A stretch of DNA of 64,000 nucleotides from Streptomyces ardesiacus (lineage in GTDB: Bacteria; Actinomycetota; Actinomycetes; Streptomycetales; Streptomycetaceae), in the NCBI RefSeq assembly GCF_003112575.1, contig NZ_BEWC01000004.1, positions 62,001 to 126,000 on the forward strand, read 5' to 3'. The stretch's first letter is position 1, and every line of letters begins with the position of its first letter. The notes beneath the pieces are model-generated. The model was not told the DNA's origin. It worked only from the letters and a program-made list of their open reading frames with translations, and searched no databases. Made by a program: the position numbers and the translations under genes. Positions 16,588-25,064 of the stretch are shown piece after piece.

Positions 16588-19500
16588 CGTTCCTCCCACG
16601 TGCCTGAAGGGGTCGTGCACTCCGTCTCGCCCCTGGCGGGCACGGATGCCAGGCGGTGCAGTTCGGCGGTGAGGACGGCGGCGACACGGGGCAGCTCGTC
16701 GCTCTCGAGCATGTCCCAGTGACCGCAGGCAACCGGCTCGACCACGAATTCGCCGCTGACGCGACGCCGCCAGAACGCGCGCAGGCGAACGGCGGCGTCC
16801 TCGACGTCCGCCTCTTCGCCCTCCACTGCCGTCGCCTGCATCAGCACGACACGGGCGGGCGAAGCGGGTACGGCGTAGTCGCCCGCCGTCTCGCGATGGT
16901 GGTTGTAGACGTTCAGGTACCGGGCCACCTGGTCGTCGTCGATGCCCGGGTACATGCCGTTGAAGCGCACCAGTTTCTCCCGGAACTCCTCCATGCCGAC
17001 CGGCGCCGTCGCGGCGCGCCGCTCGTCGCCGTGGGCGGCGTGGGTGTCGAGGAGGACCACGCCGGCCTTCTCGTGTCCGGCCGCTGCCAGTCGGCGGCCC
17101 ATCTCGTACGCGATCAGTCCGCCGTAGGACAGCCCGCACAGCACCAGCGCCTCGTCCGGGCGCGGTTCGACGAGCCGCAGATACTCCTCGGCCATCGCCT
17201 CGACGCCGGGCAGGGTGGACTCGCCGGGATTGATGCCGGGTGCCTGGAGTCCCACCACGCCAACGTTGTCAGGCAGCGCCGCGGACAGCGGCAGGTAGCA
17301 GAAGGCGGTGCCGCCGGCGGGGTGCACGCACACCACGCGTTGCCGACCGCTTCCGGCGCGGAACTCCACCAGGCTGCTGAGCCCGGCGGACCGCGAGGCC
17401 TCGCCGTCGTTGGCCCGCACCCGCTCGGCGAGCGCCTCGATGGTGGGGTGCAGCATGACGTCCCGGACCGGCAGCGTCACGCCGAGTTCCTCCTGGACGG
17501 CGGACGCCATCTTGATCGCCGAGATCGACGTGCCGCCCAGCTCGAAGAAGTTGTCACCGATGCCGATGTCCGGGTGGAGCAGCACCAGCCGCCAGATCCG
17601 GTACAGCCCCATCTCCACGTGGTCGCGGGGCGCGGCGGCGTTGACCTGCCCCGCGCGGGTTCCGGCCGCGGCACGCAGCACCTCCGCCCCGGCCACCTTG
17701 CCGCTGCGGTTCAACGGCAGTCGCTCGAACTCGGCCACCACGGCCGGGATCATGTAGTCCGGCAGACGGTCCTTGAGGGCCGCACGCCACGCGTACGGCG
17801 TCCGCGTGGCCTCGGCGTCGCATCCCACGCCGGCGACCAGGCGGGGGCCACCGGGCGCCTCGCGATCGGCCAGCACCACGGCTTCGCGCACCCCGGGCAC
17901 CGCCAGCAGCGCCGCCTCGACCTCGCCGGGTTCGATACGGAAGCCGCGCAGCTTGAGCTGGTCGTCGCGGCGGCCGAGGTACTCGGCGTTGCCGTCCGGC
18001 AGCCAGCGCGCCAGGTCTCCGGTGCGGTAGACGCGTTCACCGGGGAGGAACGGGTCGGGCACGAAACGCTCGTCGGTGAGATCGGGACGGTTCAGGTACC
18101 CGCGGGCCAGACTCGCTCCGCCGAGGTAGACCTCACCCGTGACGCCCACGGGTACCGGGCGCATGCGGTCGTCGAGCAGGTAGAGGCGTGTGCCGCGCAG
18201 CGGCCGCCCGATGGGGCACGACCGCTGGTTCGGCTGCGGGTCGGTGTAGGCGGTGGAGTAGAGCGTGGCCTCGGTCGGGCCGTAGCCGAAGCAGATGCGC
18301 AGGCCGGGCAGCAGCTCGCGCATGCGGTGCAGCGTGCTCTCCGGCAGGGACTCCACTCCGGTGAGGAGCCGGCGCAGGCTCAGGCCGGCCAGCCGTGCGA
18401 CCGGATCCTCGCCGATCCACAGGACGTAGGACGGGGGCAGAAAGGCCTGGGTGACCTTGCGTTCGCGCATCCAGTCCAGCAGCGCCCGAGGGTCTCCACG
18501 GATGTCGTCGGGTACCAGGTGGAGCACGGCGCCCGTGGTCAGCGGGACGAGGAGTTCGTGCACCGAGGCGTCGAAGCCGATGCTCGACCAGGCCGAGGAC
18601 GCCTCGCCGGGTGCGTCTCCCATGAGGGCGTGCCAGTGGTCGAGGAGATTGACGACACTGCCGTGCGTCACCGCCACGCCCTTGGGGCGGCCGGTCGATC
18701 CCGAGGTGTAGATGACGTAGGCGAGCCGGGCGGGGTCCGGGGTGACGCCGGGCGCTTCGACGTGGGTTCCCTCGGCCTCGACCTTCGCCAGGCTCTCCCA
18801 CTGATCCCGGTCCTCTCCCCCGGTGTCCGCCCGGTCGGTCAGCACGAGGACCGGTGCGGCGTCGCTCACCATGGCGGTGAGCCGTTCCGAGGGCTGTCCG
18901 GGGTCGAGGGGCAGATAGGCGGCCCCGGCCTTGAGGATGCCGAGCACGCCGACGACGAGATCGGCCGTACGCCCGGCATGCAGGCCGACCACGCGGTCGG
19001 GGCCGGCACCGCGGGCTGTCAGCGCACGGGCGAGACGGCTGGAGCGACGGTCGAGGGTCGCGTAGTCCAGTTCCGCGTCGTCGGCCACCACCGCGCACTG
19101 CTGGGATCGTTCGCGCACCTGCGCCGCGAAGCGCTCCAGCACGCCCGCCGGTGTCGGGCCGGCCACGGTGGGCCCTGTGCTGAAGGTGGCGAGGAGTGTC
19201 CGCTGCTCGTCCTCGTCGAGCAGCGTCAGGTCGGCGATCTCGGCATCGGGCTGCTCGGTCATCAGGCGCAGCACGCGGAGGAAGTGGCGTAGGTACCGTT
19301 CGATCGTCGCCCGGTCGAAGAGCGCCACCGCGTAGTCGAGTTCCCCGGTCAGGTGCCGGCCTTCGTCGGCCAGGGCGAGGACCATGTCGAACTTCGCGGG
19401 TACGTGGGCGGCGTCCTCCCGCAACTCGACCTTCAGGCCGGGAAGTTCGAGTTCCCTCCGCATGGAGGGAACCCAGGCGAACATGGTCTGGAACAGGGCC

Positions 19501-20582
19501 GTGCAGGCGGGACTCCGGGGCGGGTTGACCAGCTCGACAACTCGCTCGAAGGGGAGGTCGACGTGCTGGAGAGCCTCACGGATGCGCTGGTTCACGCGCT
19601 TCAGGGCGTCCTTGACCCTGAGCGGGCCGGAGAGGTCGGCACGCAGCGCGAGGGTGTTGACGAAGAAGCCGATGAGACCCTCGACGTCCCCGCGTCGGCG
19701 GTTCGAGGTGGGCGCGCCGACCACGATGTCGTCCTGCCCGGAGAGCAGGGACAGCAGCACGGACCAGCCGGTGAGGACGGTTGCGTAGAGGGAGACATCG
19801 TTGTCCGAGGCCAGCGCGCGCAGGGCCCGCGTCAGGTCCTCGTCGACGTTCAGGGACACCCGGGCGCCGCGGAAGTCCTGTTGGGGAGGGCGGGGCCGAT
19901 CGGTGGGGAGGGAGAGCACGGCCGGGGCGCCCCTCAGTGCGGTGGTCCAGTAGTCGCCGTGCGAGACGGGCTCGTCTCCCGACATCCACTCCCACTGCCA
20001 GCGCGTGTAGTCGCTGTACTGCCAGGTCAGTTCGGGCAGTGAGACGTCCTGCCCCTGCTGAAGCGCGGAGTACACCAGGCCCAGTTCTCTCAGCAGCAGC
20101 GAGCGGGACCAGCCGTCGAAGACGATGTGATGCGCCACCAGGATCAGGACGTGCCGGTGCGGTTCGAGTGCTATCAGGCAGCCGCGCACCATGGGCTCCT
20201 CGCCCAGGCGGAACGGGGTGCCCTCCACCTCCGCCCGTAGGCGCGTGAACCGCTCGACCCTGTCCGGCAGTCCCGTCAGATCCTCGAAGGTCACCGGGAA
20301 CCCGGTGTCCGGTGGGTCGACGACTTGAAGAGCCGAACCCTCGGCCGGGACGAGCCGGGTGCGCAGGGCTTCGTGCCGGGCCGTGAGCAGATGCAGCGCC
20401 TCGATGAGCAGGTCCCGGTCCAGGGGCCCCTGGATATCGAAGGGCATCGGCTCGTTGTAGGCGGCGCTGGCGTCTCCGTCCATGCGCGCCATCACCCACA
20501 GACGTTCCTGCGCCAGTGACAAAGGCACGGATTTCGTCTCTTCGTCGGAACGATTACTGGCTACGATTCGGGGTAAGGACAT
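16584..20582 (-). CDS. NRPS, C-A-PCP-TE, with TTA codon near start
   Basis: 1332 residues. Condensation domain about 18-450 (HHIVFDG at 151-157), adenylation about 480-960 (YTSGSTGRPKG at 625; LRGFRIEPGEVE at 878; final NRSGKV lysine), carrier domain with Ser1019 in LGGTSIS, and thioesterase about 1075-1310 with nucleophile Ser1152 in GLSYGG. The A-domain pocket reads DAHFLGGLY by eye, which I cannot assign. Codon 3 is TTA (20574-20576), the rare leucine codon read by the bldA tRNA. It is the first gene of the operon and overlaps the hybrid synthase by four bases. Because it has its own thioesterase it may release a separate product, or its thioesterase may edit. No MbtH-like protein or phosphopantetheinyl transferase is seen nearby. 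Confidence 0.94.
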   Translation of the reverse strand: MSLPRIVASNRSDEETKSVPLSLAQERLWVMARMDGDASAAYNEPMPFDIQGPLDRDLLIEALHLLTARHEALRTRLVPAEGSALQVVDPPDTGFPVTFEDLTGLPDRVERFTRLRAEVEGTPFRLGEEPMVRGCLIALEPHRHVLILVAHHIVFDGWSRSLLLRELGLVYSALQQGQDVSLPELTWQYSDYTRWQWEWMSGDEPVSHGDYWTTALRGAPAVLSLPTDRPRPPQQDFRGARVSLNVDEDLTRALRALASDNDVSLYATVLTGWSVLLSLLSGQDDIVVGAPTSNRRRGDVEGLIGFFVNTLALRADLSGPLRVKDALKRVNQRIREALQHVDLPFERVVELVNPPRSPACTALFQTMFAWVPSMRRELELPGLKVELREDAAHVPAKFDMVLALADEGRHLTGELDYAVALFDRATIERYLRHFLRVLRLMTEQPDAEIADLTLLDEDEQRTLLATFSTGPTVAGPTPAGVLERFAAQVRERSQQCAVVADDAELDYATLDRRSSRLARALTARGAGPDRVVGLHAGRTADLVVGVLGILKAGAAYLPLDPGQPSERLTAMVSDAAPVLVLTDRADTGGEDRDQWESLAKVEAEGTHVEAPGVTPDPARLAYVIYTSGSTGRPKGVAVTHGSVVNLLDHWHALMGDAPGEASSAWSSIGFDASVHELLVPLTTGAVLHLVPDDIRGDPRALLDWMRERKVTQAFLPPSYVLWIGEDPVARLAGLSLRRLLTGVESLPESTLHRMRELLPGLRICFGYGPTEATLYSTAYTDPQPNQRSCPIGRPLRGTRLYLLDDRMRPVPVGVTGEVYLGGASLARGYLNRPDLTDERFVPDPFLPGERVYRTGDLARWLPDGNAEYLGRRDDQLKLRGFRIEPGEVEAALLAVPGVREAVVLADREAPGGPRLVAGVGCDAEATRTPYAWRAALKDRLPDYMIPAVVAEFERLPLNRSGKVAGAEVLRAAAGTRAGQVNAAAPRDHVEMGLYRIWRLVLLHPDIGIGDNFFELGGTSISAIKMASAVQEELGVTLPVRDVMLHPTIEALAERVRANDGEASRSAGLSSLVEFRAGSGRQRVVCVHPAGGTAFCYLPLSAALPDNVGVVGLQAPGINPGESTLPGVEAMAEEYLRLVEPRPDEALVLCGLSYGGLIAYEMGRRLAAAGHEKAGVVLLDTHAAHGDERRAATAPVGMEEFREKLVRFNGMYPGIDDDQVARYLNVYNHHRETAGDYAVPASPARVVLMQATAVEGEEADVEDAAVRLRAFWRRRVSGEFVVEPVACGHWDMLESDELPRVAAVLTAELHRLASVPARGETECTTPSGTWEER

Positions 20583-21035
20583 GGGTTACCCTTCACGAGA
20601 AGAGAACGCGGAGGAAATCAGGTCCGGCAGCCCGGAGTATCGGGGTGACGTCCAGAATGTACGCATCGGCTATCGCACCTGGTCAAGCGTTGTCGCGTTG
20701 CCGCCCGGAGTCCCAGGAGGGCTGATCGTTCGGTAATCCGAACCGGACTTTTCACGGACTCGGTGGCGCCCCGCGCCAGGATCTGAAAATCGGCGTCTGT
20801 CTACCAAGGCTCCATAAAGTTGCGCGAGGTGCGTGCAGGGTGGCAATTGTGGACGCCTCTGCTTATTCGGCCGCCCGTGCGGTGGCTCATTTCCGCTGAT
20901 GCTAAATGCGCTCCGATTAAGCGGTCAACCGTGACCAACGCCACACCCGTTTTGTGAGGGGACATTGTTTGCGCACGGCGGGTGCGACATTAAGGGATTT
21001 GACTAAAGATAGCGGTGTCATGAGGCCATTGGTTC

Positions 21036-21069
21036 GGGGCCCGGACGGGTTCACCACCGCCCGGGCCCC
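21036..21069 (-). terminator. GC-rich hairpin downstream of the glycosyltransferase
   Basis: Arms 21036-21048 and 21057-21069 form a 13-bp stem (GGGGCCCGG core) with one A/C mismatch and an 8-base loop. It lies 85 bases past the stop of the leftward glycosyltransferase and would end its transcript before the NRPS promoter. Confidence 0.5.
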
Positions 21070-21113
21070 TCCACCCGGGGCGTCTCCACCCGGGGCGTCT
21101 CCACCCGGGGCAC
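21069..21113. repeat. Three tandem copies of a 15-bp unit
   Basis: Unit CTCCACCCGGGGCGT at 21069-21083 and 21084-21098, then a third copy at 21099-21113 that differs only in its last two bases. Each unit contains the CCCGGG palindrome. It lies between the glycosyltransferase stop and the hairpin and has no evident coding role. Confidence 0.85.
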
Positions 21114-21153
21114 CTTCGCCCGGATGAGCCCGAGCGCTACGGGACGGCGTCGT

Positions 21154-22359
21154 TCACCGCGGCTCGTCGACCAACCGGCGCGCGGCCACCTCCGCTCCGT
21201 CCGTGCGGAGCCGGCTGCTCAGCGACTCCGCACGCGCCCGGGTCTCGGGCGACAGAGCGGTCTTGAGGGCGATGCCCAGCGATTCGGCGGTCGTGGTCCG
21301 GGCGTCGAGGGCCGCACCGAGGCCCAACGCCGCCACCCGACCGGCCCAGTACGGGTTGTCCGACAGCTGGAGAGGTATCACCACTTGCGGCGCACCCGCC
21401 CGTGCCGCCGTCAACGTCGTTCCCGCGCCACCGTGGTGGACCACGGCGGCCACCTTGCCGAACAGGCTCTGATGGCTGACCTCGCCGAGGGCGAAGCAGT
21501 CGTCCCCGTCGTCGACGAGTTCCAGGTCCGCCCACCCGCGGGACACGAGCACGCGGTGCCCTTGTGCGCGGATCGCCTCCACGGCCATCCCGCCGATGCC
21601 TTCGCCCGGGGCCATGCTGCCGAAGCCCACATAGACCGGCGGGCTGCCCGCCTCCAGGAACCTCGCCAGGTCCGCCGGGAGGGGGCGCTCGTCCGCGAGG
21701 GTCCATGCACCTGTCTGCACGACGTCGAGTCCGGGGGCCTTCCGCCAGGGTCCGAGGACCTGGTCCGCCGCCAACCATGGACGGTCGGTCAGGATGTGAT
21801 CGCGCACGTTGTCCACCGGCGGCAGGCCGAGCGCTGCCCGGTGGCGGCCGAGTGCCTCGCCGAACTGCGCGTTGACGTTCCGGGCGTCCCACTCCCACCG
21901 CGTCCGGTTGTCGGTCTCCTCGGGCTCCGGCCAGCCCGGCCGCGGTGGCGGGGCGTGATGCGGCGACGGCAGGTGGACCGCCGCATAGCTCACGTACACA
22001 TAGGAGATGCCCGCGGCCTCGGCCACGGATCGCGCGGCGACCTGCCCCAGACCCGCCGCCACCACCACGTCGCAGCCGTCGAACGCCGCAGGGAAGCTGT
22101 CGAACTGCGTCTCGACCAACTCGTTCCGGTAGCGCGCCAGGTCCGCCGCCGAGGGCAGGGTCCGGCCGCGCATCAGCTCCCTCACCGGTAGTCCGACCTG
22201 CTCCGACCGCACTCCGACACCTGCGAGGCGCTCGGCGAACTCCTCGTCCGGCGGCGCGCACATCCTCACCTCCGCGCCGAGTGCCCGTAGCCGCACCGCG
22301 AGTGCCACCAGGGGTTCGACGTCGCCACGTGTCCCGTATGTAGACAACAGCACCCGCAT
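21154..22359 (-). CDS. GT1-family glycosyltransferase resembling glycopeptide GtfB
   Basis: 401 residues, GT-B fold. The N-terminus (MRVLLSTYGTRGDVEPLVAL, then EVRMCAPPDEEFAERLAGVGV) follows vancomycin-class GtfA/GtfB closely. The C-terminal half carries PPVYVGFGSM, VLVSRGWADL and the donor-binding HHGGAGTTLTAARAGAPQVVIP. These enzymes move a sugar from an NDP-sugar to a natural-product aglycone. It lies just upstream of the NRPS operon on the same strand and is divergent from a nucleotidyltransferase gene, so it may glycosylate the NRPS product. No dTDP-deoxysugar genes are nearby, so the donor must come from primary metabolism or another locus. Other GT1 roles, such as self-resistance glycosylation, remain possible. 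Confidence 0.88.
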   Translation of the reverse strand: MRVLLSTYGTRGDVEPLVALAVRLRALGAEVRMCAPPDEEFAERLAGVGVRSEQVGLPVRELMRGRTLPSAADLARYRNELVETQFDSFPAAFDGCDVVVAAGLGQVAARSVAEAAGISYVYVSYAAVHLPSPHHAPPPRPGWPEPEETDNRTRWEWDARNVNAQFGEALGRHRAALGLPPVDNVRDHILTDRPWLAADQVLGPWRKAPGLDVVQTGAWTLADERPLPADLARFLEAGSPPVYVGFGSMAPGEGIGGMAVEAIRAQGHRVLVSRGWADLELVDDGDDCFALGEVSHQSLFGKVAAVVHHGGAGTTLTAARAGAPQVVIPLQLSDNPYWAGRVAALGLGAALDARTTTAESLGIALKTALSPETRARAESLSSRLRTDGAEVAARRLVDEPR

Positions 22360-22723
22360 TCAGCATCCTCTTCCGTCGGTCTCGCATGCCTCTGATCGTT
22401 TCCGCCCAGCTCGAGGCGCTGGCCGGCGGCGGCGCCACGTCGGTCGTCGGGAACGACCGGCAGCGGTGCAGGTCGCGTGCCGGTCAGGGTAGGCGATGGC
22501 CGCCTCACGTCATCGCAAATGGGGGTTTCGATCAACCCGGCTGCGCCGCATCGGACTTGTGCCTTCGGGAGTTATCGGGAGCAGCCCGTCGCAGTCCCCC
22601 GCGTGCGCGCCGACGTGCGGAGGTACGCAGGTACGGAGGTTCAGTGTCGGCCGGCTCTGGGCAGTCTGTGCTCGGCGAGGTGTGCAAGATCCCCCATCGT
22701 CCACACAACCGGAGTGCCCCACG
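22360..22723. promoter_or_regulatory. Divergent intergenic region
   Basis: 364 bases between the glycosyltransferase and nucleotidyltransferase starts. It must hold both divergent promoters. I see no convincing gene, long repeat or obvious operator. A GGAG at about 22711 serves the rightward start. Confidence 0.4.
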
Positions 22724-23425
22724 ATGCAGAGTTCGTCCACACCCTTACCCGATGTTTCGGTTATTCTGCCCTGCGCCGGACACGGAACGCGTTTCGGGGC
22801 GCCCTACCCGAAGGAGCTGCACTGTCTGGCCCCTGGGGTGACCGTGCTGGACCGCAGCCTGGAAGCCGTCGTCGAACTCGCCAAGAGCGGGCTCCAGGTG
22901 CGCCTGGTCGTCGTGTTCGGGACACACAAGCTCAACACGGTGAGTCACCTCGCCCGCTATGCCGACACCTTCCAGATGGTCTTCGTCTACCAGGACGAGT
23001 CGTTCGGAAGCGGTCTCGACGGGGCGATACGGTCGGCCCTCCCGATGACACAGGGACCCGTGGCCCTCGTTCTTCCGGACATCGTTGTCACGGGGCCGGA
23101 TACGCAGGGCAAGCTCCTTGACGCCCTGCGGCAGGTGGAGGTGGCGGGCTGGAGCGTGGTGGCCGCCGAGGAACGGGATCACGACACACTGCGGCAGATG
23201 GGCGCGCTGGCCGTGACCGAGACGAGAGGAGTCCTGACCGTGGGAGCCGCCGCCGACAAGCCGGGGAATCCCTCGGGCTTCAACGCGTACTGGGGCATGG
23301 TGGCCGTCACCGAGAACGAGGCGCACAGACTGCCCGACGTCGTAGGCAGGGGAACGACCAACCCGTTGACCGGTGCGGTCGCCCTCATGGTGCAGGGCAT
23401 CGTCAACTACAACACCCCCATGTGA
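22724..23425 (+). CDS. Nucleotidyltransferase of the sugar-1-phosphate type, with TTA codon
   Basis: 233 residues from the ATG at 22724, with GGAG nine bases upstream. The N-terminal LPCAGHGTRFGAPYPKEL is the NTP-binding signature of GT-A-like nucleotidyltransferases. LVLPDIVV supplies the usual metal-binding aspartate and GAAADKP a later conserved lysine. The enzyme would activate a sugar phosphate, or a related phosphate, to an NDP derivative. Codon 8 is TTA (22745-22747), like the TTA in the first NRPS gene, which suggests shared bldA control. It is divergent from the GtfB-like transferase, so it could make its donor. The exact substrate is unknown. Confidence 0.78.
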   Translation: MQSSSTPLPDVSVILPCAGHGTRFGAPYPKELHCLAPGVTVLDRSLEAVVELAKSGLQVRLVVVFGTHKLNTVSHLARYADTFQMVFVYQDESFGSGLDGAIRSALPMTQGPVALVLPDIVVTGPDTQGKLLDALRQVEVAGWSVVAAEERDHDTLRQMGALAVTETRGVLTVGAAADKPGNPSGFNAYWGMVAVTENEAHRLPDVVGRGTTNPLTGAVALMVQGIVNYNTPM

Positions 23426-23516
23426 CCCCTGCGGCGGCGGCGAGACCGTTGCGGTGGGATCGAGGGAGTCGGCAGGCATTCCTGCGACGAGTGCTGCTCG
23501 GAGAGCTGACCGCAGC

Positions 23517-24239
23517 TTACCCGTGCTCCGGAGGTTCTTCGGGTGGCGGCGCCGTCGAGGCACGTACGACGAGTTCGGTGGCGAGCTCGATGTGGTGGGA
23601 CTCGACCTTCTCGCCGTTGGCGAGCCGGAGCGCGGTACGCAGGGCCGCACCGCCCATCTCCCGCAGGGGCTGACGCACCGTGGTCAGGGGCGGTGAGGAC
23701 ATCTGGGCGAGGCTCGTGTCGTCGAAGCCGACCACGCTCAGGTCCTCCGGGACGCGCAGGCCTCGGTTCCGGGCCGCCTCGACGACTCCGACGGCGATCT
23801 CGTCGTTGCCTGCAAAGATCGCCGTCGGTGGCTCTTGCAGGCCCAACAGGGCGGCGGCACCGAGCAGTCCCGTCTCGTGGGTGAACTCCCCCGGCCGGAC
23901 GTAGCCCTCGGGCACCTGGGCCCCTCCCGCCTCCATGGCGGCGCGGTATCCGTGCATGCGTGCCTGATTGCACACGGCCATGGCGGGTCCGCCGAGGTAG
24001 GCCACGCGGCGGTGGCCCAGGGAGAGCAAGTGCTGCGTCGCGGCCAGACCGCCGGCGAAGTTGGTGGCCCCGACGCTGTTCACCCGGCTGTCCGGCAGGT
24101 GCAAGGGGTCCAACACGACCAGCGGCAGCCCGGACCTGGCCAGTTCGTTCAGGTGCGCCGCGGTGTACACGCTGGTGACCGCGATGACGGCCCGACGCCC
24201 GGCTGAGACCAGGTCCCGGGCCCAGTGCGGGGCATGGGA
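23517..24239 (-). pseudogene. LacI-family regulator missing its DNA-binding N-terminus
   Basis: The frame encodes about 240 residues of the periplasmic-binding-like effector domain: IAVTSVYTAAHL, LSLGHRRVAYLGGP, TAIFAGNDEIAVGVV, SVVGFDDTSLAQMSSPPLTTV. It normally follows a helix-turn-helix and the first effector subdomain, roughly 100-120 residues in all. Those are absent: the homology stops at about 24239, where a truncated beta-glucosidase begins on the other strand. Without an HTH it cannot work as a repressor. The intact family is usually divergent from a glycosidase gene, which fits the neighbour exactly. GTG at 24170 could start an internal product, but nothing suggests one is made. Confidence 0.85.
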
Positions 24240-24241
24240 CG

Positions 24242-25003
24242 CCTTGGGCGCAGCAGCACCTGCTCGACACCCTGCTGGCCCTGGACACCCCCGTGGTCAC
24301 CGTGCTGCTCGCCGGACGCCCGTACGCCCTCGGCCGCGCCGTGGAGGAGTCCGCGGCCATCGTGCAGTCCTTCTTTCCCGGTGAGGAGGGCACGCACGCC
24401 ATCGCCGGTGTGCTCAGCGGCCGCGTCAACCCCTCCGGACGGCTCCCGGTCAGCGTGCCGCGCGGGCCGGGCTCCCAGCCGGCCACCTACCTCGGAGCGA
24501 GACTCGCCCACGCCGGCGCGGTGTCCACCGTCGATCCGACACCGGCGTTCGCCTTCGGTCATGGCCTGACCTACACGCGGTTCGACTGGACGGACCTCAC
24601 CCCGAGCGTCCAGGAGGCGCCGACGGACGGTGAGTTCACCCTCTCCTTCACCGTCCGCAACACCGGCGCACGGTCCGGAACCGAAGTCGTCCAGCTCTAT
24701 CTCCACGACCCGGTCGCCTCCGTCGTCCAGCCGGTGCAGCGCCTCGTCGGCTATGCCCGGGTCGCCCTGGAACCGGGCGAAACCAGGCGACTGCGTGTCA
24801 CCGTCCCGGCCGATCTCGCCTCCTTCACCGGTCTCGACGGCCGGCGTGTGGTCGAACCGGGCGAGCTGGACATCAGGGTGGCCGCCTCGAGTGCGGAACC
24901 ACGCCTGACCGCCAGGGTCACGCTGACCGGAGCGGTACGCCACCCGGACCACACGCGACGCCTGCGTTCCGTGTTCGAGCAGGAGCCGGTTTCCCGGGCA
25001 TGA
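24242..25003 (+). pseudogene. C-terminal fragment of a GH3 beta-glucosidase
   Basis: About 250 residues in frame, beginning inside the GH3 C-terminal alpha/beta domain (WAQQHLLDTLLALDTPVV, LLAGRPYALG, FFPGEEGTHAIAGVLSGRVNPSGRLPVS, FAFGHGLTYT). It ends with the fibronectin-III-like domain (VRNTGARSGTEVVQLYLHD). The whole N-terminal (beta/alpha)8 catalytic domain with the nucleophile aspartate is missing, so it cannot be active. The break at about 24240 is the same point where the divergent LacI gene loses its N-terminus. It reads as one deletion that removed the shared promoter region and both 5' ends. Confidence 0.87.
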
Positions 25004-25064
25004 GCCGCGTGCGCCGGGGCGTCCCGGCGGTCGGTCGCGGCGCCGGGGCCTGGTCCTCGGTGTC

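Larger units (their letters stand above)
20583..21153 (-). promoter_or_regulatory. Upstream region of the NRPS operon
   Basis: 571 bases without a credible gene. It is noticeably richer in A and T than its neighbours around 20740-21020, as expected of a promoter. It must carry the leftward promoter of the NRPS operon, but I cannot place -35/-10 boxes with confidence. A ribosome-binding site (GAAGGG) precedes the ATG at 20582. The right part holds the terminator and 15-bp repeats listed separately. Confidence 0.5.

Noticed and set aside
10006..16722. Open frame of more than 2200 codons on the plus strand opposite the NRPS-PKS gene
   Set aside because: Its translation is low-complexity (Gly, Arg, Val, Glu, Gln) with no domain. 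The opposite strand has unambiguous megasynthase domains. It is a by-product of high GC content.
16588..17139. Upstream extension of the hybrid synthase frame
   Set aside because: The extra residues are Arg/Pro-rich shadow of the preceding NRPS thioesterase region. The ATG at 16587 has GGAGG and overlaps the upstream stop.
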